64,000 nt of DNA from Bradyrhizobium cenepequi (GCF_020329485.1 NZ_JAGKJI010000036.1:46017-110016); one strand, 5' to 3'; positions 45,898-55,060 are shown, counted from the stretch's first letter. The notes: generated by a model not told the origin, from the letters alone. A program made the numbers and translations.

Positions 45898-46923
45898 CTA
45901 CTTCGCACCCTGCCCTGCGGTCTTCGCCTGCTCGACGAACCTGTTGGTGTAGGTCTTGCTGACGTCTATATTGGCCTTGGCGACCTCCGGCGAGCCTTCG
46001 CTGAACACCGCCAACACCGCGTCAGCGCCCTTCGGGTCCATCTTGCCGGTCTGCGAATACATCGGGATCGTGTTCTTCAGCGCGGCGAGATAGAGCTCCT
46101 TGTTCTTGCCGACCATCTGCTCGGGCATCTTCGCCATGATGTCTTCCGGCGAATGCGAATGGATCCAGGCGAGCGTGGCGAGGATCGCGTTGGTGAGCGC
46201 CTGCGCTTCCTTCTCATGTGACTTGACCCAGGCCGCGGTCGAATAGAGGGCGCCGCCCGGGTATTCGCCGCCGAACACCGCAAGCGTGTCGTGCTGGGTG
46301 CGGGTGTCGCTCAGTATCTTCAAGTCCGGATGGCCGCCTTGCAGCACGGTGACGGCGGGATCGAGCATCACGGCGGCATCGATCTGGCCCTGCTCCATCG
46401 CTGCGACCGCGGTCGCCCCCAGGCCGACGCCGATCACGGAGGCGCCGGCGGGATCAAGCCCGTTCTTCTTCAGAAGATATTTCAGAAAGAAATCGGTCGA
46501 CGAGCCGGGCGCGCTGACGCCGACCTTCTTGCCGGCGAGATCCTTGATCGAATTGATCTCTGAGGTGTGCTTGGGCGACACCACCAGCACCAAACCAGGA
46601 TAGCGGTCATAGACCACGAAAGCCTGCAGCTCCTGCCGCTTGGCGGCGAGGTTGACGCAATGATCGAAATAGCCGGAGACGACGTCGGCGCTGCCGCCGA
46701 GCACCGCTTTCAGCGCGTCCGAGCCGCCCTTGAGATCGACCAGCTCGACCGCAAGCCCCGCCTTCTCATATTCGCCGAGCTGCTTGGCGAGCACCGTCGG
46801 CAGATAGCACAGGCAGGCGCCGCCGCCGACCGCGATCGTGACCTTGCTTTGCGCCGCGGCGAGCCCCGACGTCAGCAACAGCGCCAGCAGCGCGCCGGTC
46901 AGGCGGCCAAACAGTTTCTTCAT
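45898..46923 (-). CDS. ABC transporter substrate-binding protein (SsuA/NMT1-like)
   Basis: This 341-residue periplasmic binding protein has the signal peptide MKKLFGRLTGALLALLLTSGLAAA. The body matches the nitrate/sulfonate/taurine/pyrimidine-precursor family: VTIAVGGGACLCYLPTVLAKQLGEYEKAGL, LKGGSDALKAVLGGSADV and KVGVSAPGSSTDFFLKYLL. It is the third gene of an ATPase-permease-binding-protein operon. The double cysteine in the ligand loop (ACLCY) is unusual. The substrate is not determined. Confidence 0.88.
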   Translation of the reverse strand: MKKLFGRLTGALLALLLTSGLAAAQSKVTIAVGGGACLCYLPTVLAKQLGEYEKAGLAVELVDLKGGSDALKAVLGGSADVVSGYFDHCVNLAAKRQELQAFVVYDRYPGLVLVVSPKHTSEINSIKDLAGKKVGVSAPGSSTDFFLKYLLKKNGLDPAGASVIGVGLGATAVAAMEQGQIDAAVMLDPAVTVLQGGHPDLKILSDTRTQHDTLAVFGGEYPGGALYSTAAWVKSHEKEAQALTNAILATLAWIHSHSPEDIMAKMPEQMVGKNKELYLAALKNTIPMYSQTGKMDPKGADAVLAVFSEGSPEVAKANIDVSKTYTNRFVEQAKTAGQGAK

Positions 46924-46987
46924 GATCTTCTCCGTTCCATTGGCGGCAAGATAGAGCAGTGCGCGGGCCTTGAGAAGGCGGCTCTCA

Positions 46988-47072
46988 CGTCATTGCGAGG
47001 AGCGACAGAGACGAAGCAATTCATGCCTCCGCAAGCGGAAAAATGGATTGCTTCGCTTCGCCCGCAATGACG
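46988..47072. repeat. CGTCATTGCGAGGAGCG palindromic repeat
   Basis: CGTCATTGCGAGGAGCGACAG and the matching CGCCCGCAATGACG bracket a GAAGCAATTCA/TGGATTGCTTC pair. It lies between the ABC permease and binding-protein genes. A partial relative begins at 63670 (GTCATTGCGAGAG). Confidence 0.85.
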
Positions 47073-47073
47073 G

Positions 47074-47865
47074 CTACCCTCTGCTTTCCGCTGCTGTCGG
47101 CCGCCAGACCAGCAGGCGTCGCTCGACCAGGGTCACGGCCATGTCGATCAGGATGACGAAGGCCGACAGCACGAACATGCCCGCGAACACGCCGGCAACG
47201 TCGAACACGCCCTCTGCCTGCTGGATCAGATAGCCGAGGCCGGCGGCGGCGCCGAGATATTCGCCGACGACTGCGCCGACCACCGCAAAACCCACGGATG
47301 TATGCAGCGAAGAGAACATCCACGACAGCGCCGACGGCCAATAGACATGGCGCATCAATTGCCGCTCGCTCATGCCGAGCATGCGGCCGTTGTCGAGCAC
47401 CGTCGTGCTGACTTCCTTCACGCCCTGATAGACGTTGAAGAACACGATGAAGAAAACGAGGGTCACGCCGAGCGCGACCTTGGACCAGATGCCGAGGCCG
47501 AACCACAGCGCGAAGATCGGCGCCAGCACGACGCGCGGCAGGGCGTTTGTCATCTTCACGTAGGGGTCGAACACGGCGGCGACGCGCGGCTGGCGCGCGA
47601 ACCAGAAGCCGACCAGGATGCCGGCCGCCGAGCCGATCACGAAAGCGAGAATCGATTCCCACAGCGTTATCGCAAGATGCTTCCAGATCACGCCGGTCGA
47701 GAACCAATTGACGATTTGGCTGAAGACGTCGATGGGATTGGAGAAGAAGAACGGCGGCAGCAGGATGTGACCGAATACCGGCACGGTGGTGAAGGCCTGC
47801 CACAGCGCCAGCACGACGACCGCGACCAGAACCTGGCAGAAGAGAAGCGTGACGCGGGACATCAA
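47074..47865 (-). CDS. ABC transporter permease (SsuC/TauC-like)
   Basis: This 263-residue inner-membrane permease of the binding-protein-dependent type has six hydrophobic segments. The EAA loop is GRMLGMSERQLMRHVYWPSALSWMFSSL, the contact site for the ATPase. Its start overlaps the ATPase gene by 4 bases. It belongs with the binding protein at 45898. Confidence 0.9.
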   Translation of the reverse strand: MMSRVTLLFCQVLVAVVVLALWQAFTTVPVFGHILLPPFFFSNPIDVFSQIVNWFSTGVIWKHLAITLWESILAFVIGSAAGILVGFWFARQPRVAAVFDPYVKMTNALPRVVLAPIFALWFGLGIWSKVALGVTLVFFIVFFNVYQGVKEVSTTVLDNGRMLGMSERQLMRHVYWPSALSWMFSSLHTSVGFAVVGAVVGEYLGAAAGLGYLIQQAEGVFDVAGVFAGMFVLSAFVILIDMAVTLVERRLLVWRPTAAESRG

Positions 47866-48689
47866 TCGGCTCCCCGGGCTTGCGAAGATTGCGCGTAACC
47901 CTTCATCACTTCTTCCTTCAGCACGCCCCAGATCTCGCGATGCAATGCGTGAAACTGCTTGTCCAGCCGCACCTCGAAGATGTCGCGCGGGCGCGGCAGC
48001 CCCACACGCCAGTCGCCGATGATGCGCGAGCCGGGACCGGCCGACATGATGACGACGCGGTCGGCGAGCGCGATCGCCTCCTCCAGGTCATGGGTGACGA
48101 ACAGCACCGCCTTGCGGTCGGCCGTCCACAGTTCGAGCAACAGATTGCCCATCACCTGCCGGGTCTGGGCATCGAGCGGGCCGAACGGCTCGTCCATCAA
48201 AAGGATCTTTGGATCGCGGATCAGGACCTGCGCCAGGCCAACGCGCTTGCGCTGGCCGCCCGAGAGCATGTGCGGATAGCGGTTTGCGAACGCCCCGAGC
48301 CCGACCGAGGTCAGCCAGGCCTGCGCGCGTTTCAGGGCCTCCTCGCGCGGCGTACCCTTGATCTCCAGCCCGATCGCGACATTGTCGATCGCGGTCTTCC
48401 AGGGGAACAGCGCATCGGCCTGGAACAGGTAGCCCGCATCGCGGTTCAAGCTTGTGAGGGGCAGGTCGAAGATCCTGACTGCGCCGGCGGCCGGCTTGAG
48501 CAGGCCGGCGGCCACATTCAGCAGGGTCGACTTGCCACAGCCGGTGGGACCTACGATCGCGACGAATTCACCATCTGCGACCGCAAAATGCGCCTTCTCG
48601 ACGGCGGTATAGACGCGGGCATCGGCGAGGCGAAACGCCACTGTCGCATCCTCGAGCGCCACCGCTGTTGGCTTGGCTTTGTCCACCAC
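47862..48689 (-). CDS. ABC transporter ATP-binding protein (SsuB/TauB-like)
   Basis: This is a 275-residue ATPase from a GTG start with GGGAGG ahead. The Walker A motif is GPTGCGKST near residue 51, the Q-loop YLFQADALFPWKT, the signature LSGGQRKR, and Walker B ILLMDEPFGPLDA with the H-loop THDLEEA. It is the first gene of the minus-strand transporter operon and is divergent from the osmoprotectant-type transporter at 48812. Confidence 0.93.
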   Translation of the reverse strand: MVDKAKPTAVALEDATVAFRLADARVYTAVEKAHFAVADGEFVAIVGPTGCGKSTLLNVAAGLLKPAAGAVRIFDLPLTSLNRDAGYLFQADALFPWKTAIDNVAIGLEIKGTPREEALKRAQAWLTSVGLGAFANRYPHMLSGGQRKRVGLAQVLIRDPKILLMDEPFGPLDAQTRQVMGNLLLELWTADRKAVLFVTHDLEEAIALADRVVIMSAGPGSRIIGDWRVGLPRPRDIFEVRLDKQFHALHREIWGVLKEEVMKGYAQSSQARGAD

Positions 48690-48811
48690 GTTCCCTCCCT
48701 GTTCGGGAGGATGCCTTAGCCTCTCGTGCGGACAAGTTCAACGCAGCATCGCAACGTGCTAGTTGATCTGTGATCTCCCGGACGGGAGCGCAGCGCGAGG
48801 GTTGAACAGCA

Positions 48812-49600
48812 TTGTCCAACGGACCACTCATTGCCTACACCAATGTCGGCAAGACCTTCGCCAACGGTGACGTGGTCGCGGTCGACGATGTCTCGCTGGA
48901 GGTCGCCGAGGGCGAGTTCCTCGCGATCGTCGGCGGCTCCGGCTCGGGCAAGACCACCTTGCTGCGGCTAGCCAACCGGCTGATCGACGCCGACAGCGGC
49001 AGCGTGATGGTCGAGGGCGAGGACGTACGCAACGTCGATCCGATTTTGCTGCGGCGGCGCATCGGCTATGTCTTCCAGAGCGGCGGCTTGTTTCCGCATC
49101 TGTCGGTCGCCGGCAATATCGGCATCACGCCAAGGCTGCTCGGCTGGCCGGCAGCGGAGATCGCAGGCCGGGTCGACGAGTTGCTCGATCTGGTGCAACT
49201 CGACGGCGGGCAATATCGGGAACGGCTGCCGCAGGAGCTTTCGGGCGGACAGCGCCAGCGCGTCGGCGTCGCGCGGGCGCTCGCCGCACGGCCGCGCATC
49301 GTGCTGATGGACGAGCCGTTCGGCGCGCTCGATCCCCTCACCCGCGATGCGCTCGGCGACGATTTCCGCGAGCTGCACGGGCGCCTCAAACTGACCACAG
49401 TCATGATCACCCACGACATGACCGAGGCGCTGTTGCTCGCCGACCGCGTCGCGGTGATGCATGGCGGCAGGCTGCTAGCGCAGGGCACCCCAGTGGAGCT
49501 CTCTGACAGCACTGATCCTTACGTCGAAAAACTCCTGCATACGCCGCGGCGGCAGGCGGAACGGCTCGGCAGATTGCTGCCGCGGGACGGCGCGGCATGA
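48812..49600 (+). CDS. Osmoprotectant-type ABC transporter ATPase (OpuCA/YehX-like)
   Basis: This is a 262-residue ATPase starting at TTG (48812) with GAGGG upstream. Walker A is GGSGSGKTT, the Q-loop YVFQSGGLFPHLSV, the signature LSGGQRQR and Walker B VLMDEPFGALDP. The sequence resembles glycine betaine/choline/carnitine importers. It lacks the C-terminal CBS domains of OpuCA/ProV, having only about 262 residues, so ionic-strength sensing by CBS is not expected. It overlaps the next gene by 4 bases. Confidence 0.88.
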   Translation: MSNGPLIAYTNVGKTFANGDVVAVDDVSLEVAEGEFLAIVGGSGSGKTTLLRLANRLIDADSGSVMVEGEDVRNVDPILLRRRIGYVFQSGGLFPHLSVAGNIGITPRLLGWPAAEIAGRVDELLDLVQLDGGQYRERLPQELSGGQRQRVGVARALAARPRIVLMDEPFGALDPLTRDALGDDFRELHGRLKLTTVMITHDMTEALLLADRVAVMHGGRLLAQGTPVELSDSTDPYVEKLLHTPRRQAERLGRLLPRDGAA

Positions 49601-51156
49601 GCCTGTTCTCCGATCCGCGCTGGACCGAAGCGCTTTCGCATCTGCCCGATTATCTCGGCAACCATGTGCGCGTGAGCCTCGCAGCGCTCACGCTCGGGCT
49701 CATCGTCAGCCTGCCGCTTGCGATCGTCGCGCGCAACCGGCCGCTGCTTCGCGGCGCGCTGCTCGGCTTTGCCTCTATCGTGCAGACCGTGCCGGGACTG
49801 GCGCTGCTGGCGCTGTTCTATCCGCTGCTGCTCGTGCTCGCGGCGCTGACGCTGTCCTGGTTCGGATTCGATTTCTCTGCCTTCGGATTCCTGCCGGCGG
49901 TGCTGGCGCTCGCGCTCTATTCGATGCTGCCGGTGCTCCGCAACACCATCACCGGATTATCAGGCGTCGATCCGGCGCTGACGGAGGCGGCGCAGGGCGT
50001 CGGCATGACGGAGCGGCAATCGCTGTTCATGGTGGAGCTGCCGCTGGCACTGCCGGTGATGATGGCGGGCATCCGCACCGCGGCGGTGTGGGTGATCGGC
50101 ACCGCGACGCTGTCGACGCCGATCGGGCAGACCAGCCTCGGCAATTACATTTTTGCGGGGCTGCAGACCCAGAACTGGGTGTTCGTCGTGTTCGGCTGCC
50201 TCGCCGCCGCCGCGCTGGCGCTCGCGGTCGACCAGCTGCTGGCGCTGATCGAGAACGGCCTGCGCTACCGCAGCCGGCTGCGCGCCGCGCTCGGCGGCGT
50301 CGGCATCGCGGCGCTGGTCGCCGCGACGCTGGTGCCGGCGATGGCGCGCTCGGCCTCGAGCTATGTCGTTGGCGCCAAAACCTTCACCGAGCAATATGTG
50401 CTGGCGGCCCTGATCGCGCAGCGGCTGAACGCGGACGGCCTGTCCGCAACCACGCGCGCCGGCCTTGGCTCCAGCGTGATCTTCGATGCGCTCAAGGCCG
50501 GCGATATCGACGTCTATGTCGATTATTCCGGCACACTATGGGCCAACCAGTTCCACCACACTGACATCAGGCCCCGCGAGGAGCTGCTGGCCGACTTGAA
50601 GGCGACCCTGGCCAAACAAGGCGTCACACTGCTCGGCGACCTCGGCTTCGAGAATGCCTATGCGCTCATCATGCCGCGGCAGCGCGCCGAACAACTCGGC
50701 ATCCACACCATCGCCGATCTGGCCGCGCTCGCGCCCTCGATGTCGATCGCCGGCGACTACGAATTCTTCTCGCGGCCGGAATGGGCCGGCATCAAAGGGG
50801 CCTACGGGCTGTCGTTCCGGACGCAGCGGCAGATGCAGCCGGATTTCATGTATGCCGCGATTGCCTCCCGCGAGGTCGACGTGATCGCCGGCTATACCAG
50901 CGACGGGCTGATCGCGAAATATGATCTCGTGGTGCTCGGCGATCCCAAACACGCGATTCCGCCGTACGACGCGGTGATGCTGCTGGCGCCCAAGCGCAAG
51001 GATGATGCAAAGCTGCGCGCGGCACTGCAGCCGCTGCTCGGGCGCATCGACATCGCCGCGATGCGCGAGGCGAACCTGCGCGCCGCCGGCAATAACGGTT
51101 CGTCATCGCCGGATGCCGTCGCGCGCTGGCTGTGGGAGAGGATCGAGAAGAAGTAA
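49597..51156 (+). CDS. Fused permease-substrate-binding protein of an osmoprotectant ABC transporter
   Basis: This 519-residue protein joins two functions. Residues 1-240 are a permease with five to six helices and the EAA loop ALTEAAQGVGMTERQSLFMVELPLALP. After one more hydrophobic segment (ALGGVGIAALVAATLVPAMA), residues 255-519 are an OpuAC/OsmX-type binding domain: SYVVGAKTFTEQYVLAALIAQ, TRAGLGSSVIFDALKAGDIDVYVDYSGT. The binding domain would sit tethered on the periplasmic side. With the coupled ATPase it forms a complete two-gene importer for a quaternary amine. Confidence 0.92.
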   Translation: MSLFSDPRWTEALSHLPDYLGNHVRVSLAALTLGLIVSLPLAIVARNRPLLRGALLGFASIVQTVPGLALLALFYPLLLVLAALTLSWFGFDFSAFGFLPAVLALALYSMLPVLRNTITGLSGVDPALTEAAQGVGMTERQSLFMVELPLALPVMMAGIRTAAVWVIGTATLSTPIGQTSLGNYIFAGLQTQNWVFVVFGCLAAAALALAVDQLLALIENGLRYRSRLRAALGGVGIAALVAATLVPAMARSASSYVVGAKTFTEQYVLAALIAQRLNADGLSATTRAGLGSSVIFDALKAGDIDVYVDYSGTLWANQFHHTDIRPREELLADLKATLAKQGVTLLGDLGFENAYALIMPRQRAEQLGIHTIADLAALAPSMSIAGDYEFFSRPEWAGIKGAYGLSFRTQRQMQPDFMYAAIASREVDVIAGYTSDGLIAKYDLVVLGDPKHAIPPYDAVMLLAPKRKDDAKLRAALQPLLGRIDIAAMREANLRAAGNNGSSSPDAVARWLWERIEKK

Positions 51157-51162
51157 GGATCT

Positions 51163-51248
51163 GTAGGATGGGTAGAGCGAAGCGAAACCCATCAGCTTCC
51201 CGACAAGCCGCCCGAATGATGGGTTTCGCTGCGCTCTACCCATCCTAC
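51163..51248. repeat. Palindromic repeat, GTAGGATGGGTAGAGC family (copy 2)
   Basis: This is nearly identical in its arms to 39688-39775 with a different centre. It sits between two convergent genes and may act as a transcript end. Confidence 0.9.
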
Positions 51249-51274
51249 GTGGCTTCACGCGGGACGGCGCGCTC

Positions 51275-52984
51275 CTACAGCCCCTTGATCACGCCGGCGT
51301 CGATCAGGAGGCGGTTGAAGCGGCGCGCTTCGGCGCCGTCCTTGCAGGAATAGAACAGGCCGTTGCAGCGGAGCATGATCTTCTTCTGCTCCTCGAATGA
51401 CGGATCGAGCGGAATGCCGGCGGCTTCCTGGATCATCAGCGGCAGATAGGCCGCGTCGATCGTATCCATCACGGCCGGCGATTTCACCGGTTCGAAATTG
51501 ATGGCGTCGATCGCGTAATAGGTGGCGAAATAGCGAGGATCGTACGTCTCCAGCTTCTTGCCGACACCAGCGACATCCAGGCCGGGGTCCAGGAGATGCG
51601 GCGCGAATTCCGGCTGATGATCGCCATAGCGCACGATCAGGAACGGCTGCGCCGGAAACTTCTTCTTCAGCCCCGCGACGAAGGCGGCGTAGTCGCTGGC
51701 GCTCATCACCTGCCGGCGCAGATATTCGTCGATCACGGGCGCATTGCCGAGCGGGCGCCAGGACGGCGTCAGGTCCGGACGCAAGGGCGTCTTCCACGGG
51801 AAATGGTTGGCGGCGAGATAGACGAAGGTGAACAGCGGCGCACCGGGCGGCTGCTCCGCCATCAACCGCAGCGCCTTGTCGTAGAAGAAGCGGTCGGGCT
51901 CGACATCCTTGGCGCCGAGATCGCGGGCATCATAGAAGCGCTGGATGCCGGTCGTGGCCTGGAAGCTGCGCGCGCTCATGAAGGCGCCGAACGCCGGATA
52001 GAGCGAAAGCGTGTTGTAGCCGCAGCGGCGGAGCGCAAGCGGCAACCCGCGCTCGACGCGGCCGGAGGCGATGCGGGTGACGAAATAGGCGAAGCGGCCG
52101 AAGGAGCGCGAGGAGAGCCCGGCAAGCACGTTGTATTCGGTGAACCAGCTCGGCCCGCCATTGCTCTCCGCCAGGAACTTTCGCTCGACCCCGTCATAGG
52201 ACTTGAACTGCGCGCCGTAGCCCGGCGGCACCTTGACGCCTGCGGCGGCGCGGATATCGAAGCTCGATTCATCATGGATCAGGATGATGTTCGGCCGACG
52301 GCCGGCCGGGTGGCAGGAATCCATCAGCGGGATCTTGAGGTGCTCGCCCGCAACCGCATCCGACTCCATGAAGCCGTAGTTGATGAAATCAGAAACCGCC
52401 GTGACACCCGAGCGGGCAAATTTCGACAGATAGCCGTCGTCGTAATAGATGCGCCAATCCTCATCCGGCCAGGTGAAGGCGTATCCAGTCAGCGCGGCCA
52501 GGCACGCCAGCTTGCAGGCCAGCGCCGGCAGGCGTCGGACGCGGAACGGATCGAGCCACCACAGCGCATACATCAAGGGCAGCGTGACGAGACCCACGCC
52601 GATCAGCGGCCAGCGCAGGTTCGGAAAGATCGTCAGCAGGAAGGAGGCGCTGTCATGGTCGATCACCATCAGGTCGACGAAGTTCGCGGTCATCTGCACG
52701 ACTTCGTGCTTGAACCGCGACAGCAGCACCAATGCCACCACCAGCGTCAGCGACAGCGCGCCCGATAGCGCCGGCCGTCGCACCAGCGCGATGAAGAAGA
52801 AGTTCAGGGTTCCCCAGGACAAGATGAAGCAAAGGCGCGAGCCGAAATCGGTCTCGGTCTGCACCATGATCGCGAGCGCCGCCATCTGTGGCGCGGCGAC
52901 GGCGAGCAGGCGCCAGATGCCGATCGCGGCCAAGCCGCCGGCGATGGCGGCGATAGAGGAACCTTGATTTGGCGCGGGCGCCAT
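51275..52984 (-). CDS. LTA-synthase-like sulfatase-fold membrane enzyme
   Basis: This is a 569-residue protein from the ATG at 52984; the frame stays open 84 codons upstream without protein character. Four to five N-terminal membrane helices (such as LCFILSWGTLNFFFIALV and LTLVVALVLLSR) precede a soluble alkaline-phosphatase-superfamily domain. That domain has IILIHDESSFD, the nucleophile region GGPSWFTEYNVLAG, FVYLAANHFPW and IVRYGDHQPEF with metal ligands. Gram-negative relatives transfer phosphoglycerol or phosphoethanolamine to periplasmic glucans or lipids. The expected threonine nucleophile appears as serine or threonine in PSWFT. The substrate is unknown. Confidence 0.82.
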   Translation of the reverse strand: MAPAPNQGSSIAAIAGGLAAIGIWRLLAVAAPQMAALAIMVQTETDFGSRLCFILSWGTLNFFFIALVRRPALSGALSLTLVVALVLLSRFKHEVVQMTANFVDLMVIDHDSASFLLTIFPNLRWPLIGVGLVTLPLMYALWWLDPFRVRRLPALACKLACLAALTGYAFTWPDEDWRIYYDDGYLSKFARSGVTAVSDFINYGFMESDAVAGEHLKIPLMDSCHPAGRRPNIILIHDESSFDIRAAAGVKVPPGYGAQFKSYDGVERKFLAESNGGPSWFTEYNVLAGLSSRSFGRFAYFVTRIASGRVERGLPLALRRCGYNTLSLYPAFGAFMSARSFQATTGIQRFYDARDLGAKDVEPDRFFYDKALRLMAEQPPGAPLFTFVYLAANHFPWKTPLRPDLTPSWRPLGNAPVIDEYLRRQVMSASDYAAFVAGLKKKFPAQPFLIVRYGDHQPEFAPHLLDPGLDVAGVGKKLETYDPRYFATYYAIDAINFEPVKSPAVMDTIDAAYLPLMIQEAAGIPLDPSFEEQKKIMLRCNGLFYSCKDGAEARRFNRLLIDAGVIKGL

Positions 52985-53159
52985 GGGTAACGAGGCAACA
53001 TTCCCCGGCGCGGTAGTTCGCCTTGGCTGGAGGTGACCAGGAGGCGGACGACGCAGCCGGACCCGCGCCGTGTCACAAAACCGTATTGTAAGCCCCATGA
53101 ATGCGCAATGAATTTGCGGCCGCGGACGCGACGCATGGTAAATCCACGGGCTAAGCCGT

Positions 53160-53831
53160 TCAGCGCTTGGCGACCCCGTCGATGAAGAGGTCCATGGTCG
53201 CTTCCGCGGTACGTTCGGCATCGTCACCCGCGACACCCCAGCGCGGGAAATGACCGTCGATGTTCATGCGGGCAAAGCCATAGACCAGCGCGCGGCCGGC
53301 GATCTGGACTTGCTTCAGGTCGGAGACACGAAGCTGGCCTTGGGCAAAGGCCTCCGCCAGCGTCCGTTCGGTCAGCGCAATCAATTCCGCATTGTCGCGG
53401 GAGACGCCGGCCGACCGATCATGGTCAAAAAAGCGGCGACTGGAAATGATCTCGAAATGGGCCGGGTTCTTCATCGCCCAGCGCACATAGGCGAGCCCAA
53501 ACGCGCGAAACCGCGCCAACGGGTCGTCAGCCTTCGCGGCATCGAGCGCCGCCTGGATCTCGGCCCGAAAACGCCGCTGCGCCTCTTCCGCCAACGCAGT
53601 CATCAGCGCATCGCGGCTCGGGAAATGCCGGAACGGGGCGCCGGGCGAGACGCCGGCGCGGCGCGCTGCCTCGCGGACGCTGACGGCGTTCGGTCCGCTC
53701 TCGTCCACCAATTGCAGCGCGGCGTCGACCAGGGCGTGCCGGAGATCGCCGTGATGATAGGGCTTGGTGATGGCCGCCGGCGAATTGCGGCGACGCGGCT
53801 TTGCGGCGGAGGATCTTGTGGCGCGGCGCAT
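53160..53831 (-). CDS. TetR-family repressor
   Basis: This 223-residue TetR regulator starts at 53831, where GGGAGGGG lies just upstream. The HTH is VREAARRAGVSPGAPFRHFPSRDALMTAL. The C-terminal ligand domain contains FRAFGLAYVRWAMKNPAHFEIISSRRFFDH, as in the WHG-type group. It is divergent from the membrane gene at 53946, with two nearly identical palindromes between them, so it represses that gene and probably itself. Confidence 0.92.
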   Translation of the reverse strand: MRRATRSSAAKPRRRNSPAAITKPYHHGDLRHALVDAALQLVDESGPNAVSVREAARRAGVSPGAPFRHFPSRDALMTALAEEAQRRFRAEIQAALDAAKADDPLARFRAFGLAYVRWAMKNPAHFEIISSRRFFDHDRSAGVSRDNAELIALTERTLAEAFAQGQLRVSDLKQVQIAGRALVYGFARMNIDGHFPRWGVAGDDAERTAEATMDLFIDGVAKR

Positions 53832-53860
53832 ACCCCTCCCTAGCATCACCGGCTCGTGAA

Positions 53861-53877
53861 TGTAAGCACTGATTACA
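53861..53877. promoter_or_regulatory. TetR operator 1
   Basis: TGTAAGCACTGATTACA is a 17-base imperfect palindrome in the tetR/membrane-gene intergenic region. It differs from operator 2 at only two positions and is 43 bases from it, centre to centre, about four helical turns. Confidence 0.8.
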
Positions 53878-53903
53878 CGGATTGACCGCTTCGTCGCAGG
53901 AAA

Positions 53904-53920
53904 TGTAACCAGTGATTACA
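53904..53920. promoter_or_regulatory. TetR operator 2
   Basis: TGTAACCAGTGATTACA, consensus with operator 1 TGTAAnCAnTGATTACA. It ends 25 bases before the start codon of the membrane gene, where a bound repressor would block its promoter or initiation. Confidence 0.8.
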
Positions 53921-53945
53921 TTACATGCCAGGAGGGAGGCGAAAC

Positions 53946-54566
53946 ATGCCGATGGGTCCACGCTGGTTCGAGGGTTGGCGACTGTTTGCCGTGCTGACAT
54001 TGATCCTGATCGCGCTCAGCCTCTGGATCGCCGGCATGCGGCAGTTCGAGGTCGACGGCGTCAGGATGGTGATCCGCTTCACGGCACGGACCTCGCTCTT
54101 GTTATTCTGCCTCGCCTTCTCGGCATCCGCGCTGGCGCAGCTCTGGCCGAACGCCTGGACGCGGTGGCAGCGCCGCAACCGCCGCGCGCTCGGCGTCAGC
54201 TTCGCGGCGTCACACGCCATCCATGCCGTGGCAATCGGCTGCTTCGCGCTGATGGATCCGGCCGGCTATGCGGCTGCGACCTCGGCCGCATCCTACGTCT
54301 TCGGCGGCATCGGCTACGCCTTCATCATCGCGATGACGGCAACCTCGTTCGACCGCACCGCGGCTGCGCTGGGCGCGCGGGCCTGGCGAATGCTGCACCT
54401 GATCGGTGGCTATTATCTGCTGGTGCAGTTCACGGTCTCATTCGGCAAGCGGATTCCGGAGATGCCACTTTACGCACTGTTCCTGATCCCGCTCGCGGCG
54501 GTGTTCGCGCTGCGGATGATCGCGATGGCATCAAGGCGGACACCGCGCGCCGTCGAAGCCGGATAG
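53946..54566 (+). CDS. Ferric-reductase-like (YedZ-type) membrane protein
   Basis: This 206-residue protein starts at the ATG at 53946 with AGGAGG ahead (a frame seven codons longer lacks an RBS). It has six hydrophobic segments. Histidines spaced across helices (FAASHAIHAVAIG, MLHLIGGYYLLVQF) resemble the heme ligands of the ferric-reductase-like transmembrane domain. There is no flavin or NAD domain, so it would be a heme b membrane anchor needing a partner. It is controlled by the divergent TetR protein. No partner gene lies next to it. Confidence 0.75.
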   Translation: MPMGPRWFEGWRLFAVLTLILIALSLWIAGMRQFEVDGVRMVIRFTARTSLLLFCLAFSASALAQLWPNAWTRWQRRNRRALGVSFAASHAIHAVAIGCFALMDPAGYAAATSAASYVFGGIGYAFIIAMTATSFDRTAAALGARAWRMLHLIGGYYLLVQFTVSFGKRIPEMPLYALFLIPLAAVFALRMIAMASRRTPRAVEAG

Positions 54567-54769
54567 CCTAGACAATACTCATAAATCAGGTAGCGTGATG
54601 CAACGAAGCTAATATCCGCTTTGCCATCAAAAGCGACGGAGTTGCTGCGCGGCAGCGAATGACGGGATGGGCCAGGAACTGACCTCAGGCCGTGGATCGC
54701 ACTTTACTAATTCGTTCGGCCGGCCATTAATCTGCTCGGCCTAAGCAGGGAGTTGGATGGGCAGCAATC

Positions 54770-55060
54770 ATGAGCTATGCGTCAAGGGTCATTCTTCACC
54801 TGCCACTATCGAACGAAGACCTATTGGACGCCTTCGTCGAAAAGTGCCTTCGCGATAAAGTTGCTCTTATTGCAGTCGTCGGAGAAGGCGCGGCGCGGAT
54901 AGAGGACATCATCGATGAACTCGTGGTGGGCGACGCATCGGATGACACGCGCTTTGTTACCACCACCTCGCACTCGAATGAGTCGGTGGAGGAGGTTTTG
55001 GAGTTCGCTAATTGGTGGAACGACGAGCGAGATCCGTCCGTCCAAATAGTAAAATTATAG
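54770..55060 (+). CDS. Small hypothetical acidic protein
   Basis: This is a 96-residue soluble, acidic protein. It has alternating strand/helix character (VALIAVVGEGAARIEDIIDEL, ESVEEVLEFANWW) and is probably a small alpha/beta fold. I do not recognise the family. Codon use is consistent throughout and the frame begins with a clear ATG after GGAG-type spacing, so it is likely real. It has no operon partner. Confidence 0.6.
   Translation: MSYASRVILHLPLSNEDLLDAFVEKCLRDKVALIAVVGEGAARIEDIIDELVVGDASDDTRFVTTTSHSNESVEEVLEFANWWNDERDPSVQIVKL

Noticed and set aside
52985..53236. 84-codon extension of the LTA-synthase-like protein
   Set aside because: It is arginine/proline-rich and without homology, and it overlaps the tetR 3' end; the start at 52984 gives a normal membrane-protein N terminus.
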